11,027 bases of DNA. It comes from Zelonia costaricensis. Its lineage: Eukaryota > Euglenozoa > Kinetoplastea > Trypanosomatida > Trypanosomatidae. Each line of letters begins with the position of its first letter. The first letter of the stretch is position 1. The notes beneath the pieces are model-generated. The model worked only from the letters and a program-made list of their open reading frames with translations, was not told the DNA's origin and did no database searches. A program made the position numbers and the translations under genes. The stretch spans positions 1 through 11,027 of the forward strand of contig JASAOO010002844.1 of the NCBI GenBank assembly GCA_030849075.1. The letters run 5' to 3'. This document shows positions 7,615 to 11,027 of this stretch, piece by piece.

Positions 7615-7686
7615 GTCCGTGTGGCTCAATGGAAGAGCATCTGACTACGGATCAGAGGGTTGCAGGTTCGAATCCTGTCACGGATG
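7615..7686 (+). tRNA. tRNA-Arg (anticodon ACG)
   Basis: A complete 72-nt cloverleaf without intron. The acceptor stem 7615-7621 pairs with 7679-7685 (one G-U at the end), with discriminator G at 7686. The D stem GCTC/GAGC is at 7624-7627 and 7635-7638. The anticodon stem 7640-7644/7652-7656 closes the loop CTACGGA, placing anticodon ACG at 7647-7649. The T stem 7662-7666/7674-7678 closes the loop TTCGAAT. The internal Pol III A box (about 7622-7632) and B box GGTTCGAATCC (7665-7675) are intact. CCA is not encoded, as usual in eukaryotes. A34 would be expected to be edited to inosine to read CGU, CGC and CGA. It lies antisense to the surrounding protein genes. Confidence 0.96.
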
Positions 7687-7688
7687 AC

Positions 7689-7694
7689 TTTTTT
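7689..7694 (+). terminator. RNA polymerase III terminator
   Basis: A run of six T residues begins two bases after the tRNA discriminator base, the standard Pol III stop signal. Confidence 0.85.
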
Positions 7695-8353
7695 CAGCAT
7701 GGGCGCAGGGGGGGCGTGGACGACGGACGACGTGGCCCGGGACGCATTCGACAGGAGGAAAGTGGCGGTTCGAGGGGGGGGGGGAGACGTAGTGGTGGGG
7801 GCAAGTGGGTGCTCACGCAACAGCCGTCTGCATGCGCGTGCGTACGTCTCGCCGCATCGGCGGCGTTGAGTGACGCACTTGTTTGGCGATCCCGAGGGCG
7901 ACTTCTTTTTTTCTTCTTCTTCGTGGTGCACCATTAACATCCACCCCCATCCACACAGAAGGTGAGGGGGGGGGGGGGCGAACGCGAGCGTCACGCTAAA
8001 CAACAGCCCGGACGAGGGCACAGAGTACAAGAAAGTCGAATGGAGTAAGGGAGGGGGGTGGGGCGAGGCCGCGTGAGAGTGTACAACACTGGCACCTGCA
8101 GAGGATCAGGCGTGGCCCAAGGCACCACACACCAACAGAAAGCACACACACACGCACATTCATATTCACGTTCACACACACGGAAGCTGGTACGTCACAG
8201 AAAGGGGGAGGTGAAACGAAGCGAAGCGAAGCAAGAGAAAAATGGGGAAAACTATGGCGGCCGCTTTACAACGGCGCGCCAACCGACACACGAGGCGATG
8301 TCGAATGCTGGTGGTGGTGGCTGCTGCTTCGACTCCGTCTCCTGCGCAGCGGC

Positions 8354-10402
8354 TCAGTCCGTGACGACGCCGATGATGGCATCTGGCGTGTACTTCTCGA
8401 TCACCTCGGGCTGGTGCACCAGGTCGAACTCCTTCGTCGCGTCCTTGCCGGCGTACATGAGCACCGACTGCTTGCCGCCCGGGTGGTCGGGCAGGAACTC
8501 GGTGAGGTCGAGCACCTGCCCGCGAATGATGCACCAGCAGTCCGACTCCTTGTTGTGCTTCGCCACCTCGGCCCGCGTGTACCGCTTCAGGCCCTTGCCA
8601 TCGTCCCCCGCCGGCGCCGGCGCCGCCGCCGCTGTAGTGTCAGCAGCAGCAGCAGTAGCAGCCGGTGCGGCTGCGGCAGGCCCCGCAGCCGCCGCGGGCT
8701 TCGCGGGTGCGGCTGCCTTCGGGACGGGCGGCAGTGCGGGCAGGTCCTTGATGGCGAGGTGGGTGTAGATGGTGTTGAGGCGGTTGTTGGAGAAGGGCCC
8801 CATGTACGTCGCCAGCAGGTAGCGCGTCGCCGCCTCGCCCGCGACGCGGCCGTACACGACGCAGTCGAGCAGCGAGTTGCCGCCGAGGCGATTCTTGCCG
8901 TGCACGCCGCCGGCCGCCTCGCCGGCGCAGTACAGGCCGGGAATCGGCTTCCTCGTCTTGCCGTCCAGCACCTCCGTGCACTCGTTGACGTGCAGGCCAC
9001 CCATTGTGTAGTGCACCACCGGGGCGATCCACGCGACGTAGAGCGGGCCGTCCATGTGGAACGCCTCCACGTTGCGGAACATCGTCTTGCCGAAGCGGTC
9101 CGGCGTGCCACGGGTGCTGGTCGTGTCCTTCGCCGGCGCCGCCGCCGCCGCGGCAGACTTCTTGCCAAAGCCGAAGAGGGAGGCGAAGAAGCCCGGCTTC
9201 GACTCCGCCGCCGCCGCGGCCTCGCCGCGCGAAGCCGCGTTCACGGCGGCGTCCTTCTTGTATTGCTCGTACGTCGCGGCGAGCGCCTCCGGCTTGATGC
9301 CGGCGGCCTTGCAGAAGTCGGCGCCGCTCGCGTAGCGCGTCATGAGGCCGCGGCCCTCGTAGTGCTTGCAGTGCCACTCCATCTCCGCCGCGCTCTTCTC
9401 GTTCAGGAGGAGGTAGAAGGGGCTCGCCGCGTCGTGCTTCAGCATCGCGCCGCTCACCTGATCGCGCCGCGCCAGCTCGTCCACGAAGCGCTGCCCGTGC
9501 TTGTCCACTACGATGCCACCGGCGCCGCGCGTCGCCTCGGCGCACAGGAACTTGACGTGGTTGTTCGGGTCGCGCGGGTCGACGAGGCCGGAGGGGTGCA
9601 CCTGGATGCGGTCCATGTCCACGAGCCCGGCCCCAATCTGCTCCGCAATCTTGATGCCGTCGCCGGTGGCGTGCTCGGCGTTCGTGGTCGAGAACTTCGT
9701 CAGCTCCGGGGCGAAGCGGGCGATCAGCGACGTGTCGTCGTCGGCGAAGTCGGCCGCGAAGCCGCCGGTGGCCACGACGACGGCGCCACGCTCCATCTGC
9801 TGGTTGCCCTTGCGGTCTTCAAAGATGACGCCGGTCACCGGCCCGTCCGCTGGCTCGCGCACGAGACGCACGACGCGGGCCTTGGTGACGATGCGGGCCC
9901 GCGCCGGGTCGGCCTTCTGCGCAGCCTCGAGCGCGCTGATCAGCGCGTACGTGATGGCCATGCCAGGGAACTTTTCCTTGCCACGGTGCGTGCGGGCGCG
10001 GCTGTGGCCGCCCATGAAGCCGAGCTTGGACAGGTCGCAGTTGAAGTAGTGCACGAGCCAGTCCAGCGACGGCCCCGAGAGCCGCGCCATCTCGGCCACC
10101 AGCGGCGAGACCGGGCCAGGCGCCTCCCCGGCCTTCACGCCGTGGAAGCTGCGGTTGGTGTCCTCGGTGAACAGCTGCACGCCGTCCAGCACGCCGGCGT
10201 CGATCTGCGCCTGCGTCGGCGTCCCGGCGATGCCGCTGGAGGCCTTGGTGCTGTTGCCGCCGAGGAAGGCGGACTTGTCCAGCAGCAGGACGCTGCCGCC
10301 GTGCTGAAGGGCGGAGTGGGCCGCGCAGACACCGGCGAGGCCGCCGCCGATGATGATGACGCGGTTGGCGCCACCCTCGACAGGGGGCTGCGACTTGGAC
10401 AT
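8354..10402 (-). CDS. Soluble fumarate reductase with C-terminal cytochrome b5 domain (682 aa)
   Basis: A flavoprotein of the soluble fumarate reductase family (yeast Osm1, Shewanella Fcc3), expected to reduce fumarate to succinate. The FAD-binding motif GGGLAG is at 19-24 and GGNSTKASSGI at 48-58. Active-site motifs are present: GQRFVDELARRD at 303-314 (R313 the likely proton donor), HYTMGG at 464-469 (H464) and HGKNRLGG at 501-508 (R505). An Ala-rich insertion at about 392-432 splits the catalytic part. An Ala/Pro linker (about 555-600) leads to a cytochrome b5 domain (607-682) with HPGG (H640) and H663. The ApbE and NADH cytochrome b5 reductase-like domains of the large trypanosomatid NADH-fumarate reductases are missing, so a separate electron donor is likely. 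C-terminus VVTD is not a PTS1 and no signal peptide is visible; cytosol is inferred. The frame is open upstream to 10606 without an ATG; ATG 10402 follows the splice signal. Third codon positions are strongly G/C. The physiological direction and substrate are not proven. Confidence 0.92.
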   Translation of the reverse strand: MSKSQPPVEGGANRVIIIGGGLAGVCAAHSALQHGGSVLLLDKSAFLGGNSTKASSGIAGTPTQAQIDAGVLDGVQLFTEDTNRSFHGVKAGEAPGPVSPLVAEMARLSGPSLDWLVHYFNCDLSKLGFMGGHSRARTHRGKEKFPGMAITYALISALEAAQKADPARARIVTKARVVRLVREPADGPVTGVIFEDRKGNQQMERGAVVVATGGFAADFADDDTSLIARFAPELTKFSTTNAEHATGDGIKIAEQIGAGLVDMDRIQVHPSGLVDPRDPNNHVKFLCAEATRGAGGIVVDKHGQRFVDELARRDQVSGAMLKHDAASPFYLLLNEKSAAEMEWHCKHYEGRGLMTRYASGADFCKAAGIKPEALAATYEQYKKDAAVNAASRGEAAAAAESKPGFFASLFGFGKKSAAAAAAPAKDTTSTRGTPDRFGKTMFRNVEAFHMDGPLYVAWIAPVVHYTMGGLHVNECTEVLDGKTRKPIPGLYCAGEAAGGVHGKNRLGGNSLLDCVVYGRVAGEAATRYLLATYMGPFSNNRLNTIYTHLAIKDLPALPPVPKAAAPAKPAAAAGPAAAAPAATAAAADTTAAAAPAPAGDDGKGLKRYTRAEVAKHNKESDCWCIIRGQVLDLTEFLPDHPGGKQSVLMYAGKDATKEFDLVHQPEVIEKYTPDAIIGVVTD
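8633..8665 (-). repeat. Trinucleotide repeat in the Ala/Pro linker
   Basis: An interrupted CAG/GTG/TAG-type triplet run on the plus strand (GCT/GCC/GCA alanine codons on the minus strand) lies in the linker before the b5 domain. Unit changes would alter linker length without breaking the frame. Confidence 0.6.
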
Positions 10403-10410
10403 CGTGAAGG

Positions 10411-10495
10411 CTGCGGGGTGGGTGAGTGGGGTAGGGGATGGGAGGGGGGGGACTGAGGCGGTAGGGTGGGGGGGAGGGGGGGAGGAGAATGGGGG
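10411..10495 (-). promoter_or_regulatory. Likely pyrimidine tract and splice acceptor of the fumarate reductase gene
   Basis: On the minus strand an almost pure C/T stretch runs from about 10495 to 10413, with AG candidates at 10454-10453 (CTCAG) and 10412-10411 (GCAG). The implied leaders are 50 or 8 nt, and no ATG lies between either AG and the start at 10402. The first fits the usual leader length better. Confidence 0.55.
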
Positions 10496-10657
10496 CTGTA
10501 AACCAACAAAGGAATACCAAGCGGTGCTCGTGGCGTGCTCGACTGAGGCACCCACGACGGTGCGAAGCAGCCACGGTGCTGTACAAGCTAAGGCACACCC
10601 GCACACGGAGCGTGTGAGAGGTGGGGGGTACGACGCGTGTGTCTGCGTGTCTGTGAA

Positions 10658-10672
10658 TGTGTGTGTGTGTGT
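10658..10672. repeat. TG dinucleotide microsatellite
   Basis: An uninterrupted TG run of about seven units in the 5' spacer of the fumarate reductase gene, CA on the transcribed strand. Confidence 0.75.
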
Positions 10673-10910
10673 CCCCTCGAGAACGCGGCGTGGGGAGGGA
10701 GGTCGGCAACAGGGACGGAGGAGGACGAGGTGGGGAGGGGGGAGGACGAGGCTAATAACAGGAGGTGGTCAAGCAAGCAAGCACCCCGGCACACCAACAC
10801 ACCAGAAGAATAGAACCACTACAACAACAACAAAGAGAATGAACAACGTGAAGTCAGTAAATCAATATGAGCGTAAGCGAGTGGTCTGCAGTTTCAGTCT
10901 CGAGTAACCT

Positions 10911-10934
10911 TGTGTGTGTGTGTGTGTGTGTGTG
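10911..10934. repeat. TG dinucleotide microsatellite (12 units)
   Basis: A perfect (TG)12 tract, the longest dinucleotide repeat in the window. It is likely variable between strains and could adopt left-handed helix; no function is shown. Confidence 0.85.
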
Positions 10935-11027
10935 ATGGGGACGAGGTGAGGGAAGGAGGGGAGGGGAGATTTAAGCCAAGGCCGGGGGAGATGAGGGGTC
11001 CACGAGCGGGACACGAAGAGAAGGAGG

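Larger units (their letters stand above)
7195..8353. other. Spacer between fumarate reductase and RRM genes
   Basis: Apart from the tRNA gene on the plus strand, I see no gene. The right part should be the 3' UTR of the fumarate reductase and the left part the splice region of the RRM gene. It contains long G or C homopolymers (around 7536-7543, 7775-7784 and 7967-7978), CA-rich sequence at 8124-8180 and a GAAGC/GAAAC repeat near 8213-8233. Plus-strand frames reading through the tRNA have no protein signature. Confidence 0.6.
10403..11027. other. 5' spacer of the fumarate reductase gene
   Basis: No gene is supported here. Next to the gene lies the C/T splice tract. Further right are G/A-rich blocks (10680-10750), CAA-rich sequence near 10820-10835, two TG repeats and another purine-rich end. 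On the transcribed strand these are pyrimidine-rich and CA-rich, typical of trypanosomatid intergenic DNA. The upstream neighbour lies outside the window. Confidence 0.6.

Noticed and set aside
7374..7937. 187-residue plus-strand frame crossing the tRNA gene
   Set aside because: It reads straight through a clear tRNA and G-runs, with no protein motif.
8414..10456. 680-residue plus-strand frame opposite the fumarate reductase
   Set aside because: The opposite strand shows complete domain motifs. This frame is an Arg/Val-rich shadow produced by the strong G/C third-position bias.
10403..10606. N-terminal extension of the fumarate reductase to 750 residues, possibly a targeting peptide
   Set aside because: It starts at GTG, and the Pro/Ser-rich part is the translation of the C/T splice tract. 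No ATG precedes 10402 in frame.
1..11027. CRISPR array, insertion sequence, viral or telomeric sequence
   Set aside because: No regularly spaced repeats, transposase or reverse transcriptase motifs, viral hallmark genes or TTAGGG arrays are visible.

Overview
The window looks like nuclear DNA of a trypanosomatid, most likely Leishmania or a close relative. The evidence is: intronless genes all on one strand; GC-rich coding sequence; long gene-poor spacers full of homopolymers, CA/TG repeats and polypurine runs; and, upstream of each gene, a pyrimidine tract followed by AG (read on the minus strand), as expected for spliced-leader trans-splicing. Genus and chromosome cannot be fixed from sequence alone.

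Four protein genes are supported, all on the minus strand, so transcription would run right to left as one polycistronic unit. In that order they are: (1) 8354-10402, a soluble flavin fumarate reductase with a C-terminal cytochrome b5 domain; (2) 6088-7194, an RRM RNA-binding protein with a long proline/glycine-rich tail; (3) 3179-4972, phosphoacetylglucosamine mutase of the UDP-GlcNAc pathway; (4) 1854-2354, a small membrane-anchored cytochrome b5. Several reading frames run open upstream of the chosen starts, but those stretches translate pyrimidine tracts and leader sequence. In each case the first ATG after a plausible splice acceptor fits the domain structure better.

A single tRNA-Arg(ACG) gene lies on the opposite (plus) strand at 7615-7686, in the spacer between genes 1 and 2, with a clear cloverleaf, A and B boxes and a T6 terminator.

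Region by region: 1-1853 has no convincing gene but holds a strong splice-acceptor-like signal on the minus strand and a 10-bp hairpin; 1854-2354 b5 gene; 2355-3178 spacer with an oddly perfect splice-like signal on the plus strand; 3179-4972 mutase; 4973-6087 spacer, including an A17 run in the mutase leader; 6088-7194 RRM protein; 7195-8353 spacer with the tRNA; 8354-10402 reductase; 10403-11027 5' spacer with TG repeats.

The most interesting biology is a redox pair. The reductase carries a b5 domain that aligns without gaps to the separate membrane b5 about 6 kb away, with both haem histidines kept at identical spacing. This suggests domain duplication or sharing and possibly a common electron-donor system. 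I found no clear evidence of a wholly new system, CRISPR array, insertion sequence or virus.
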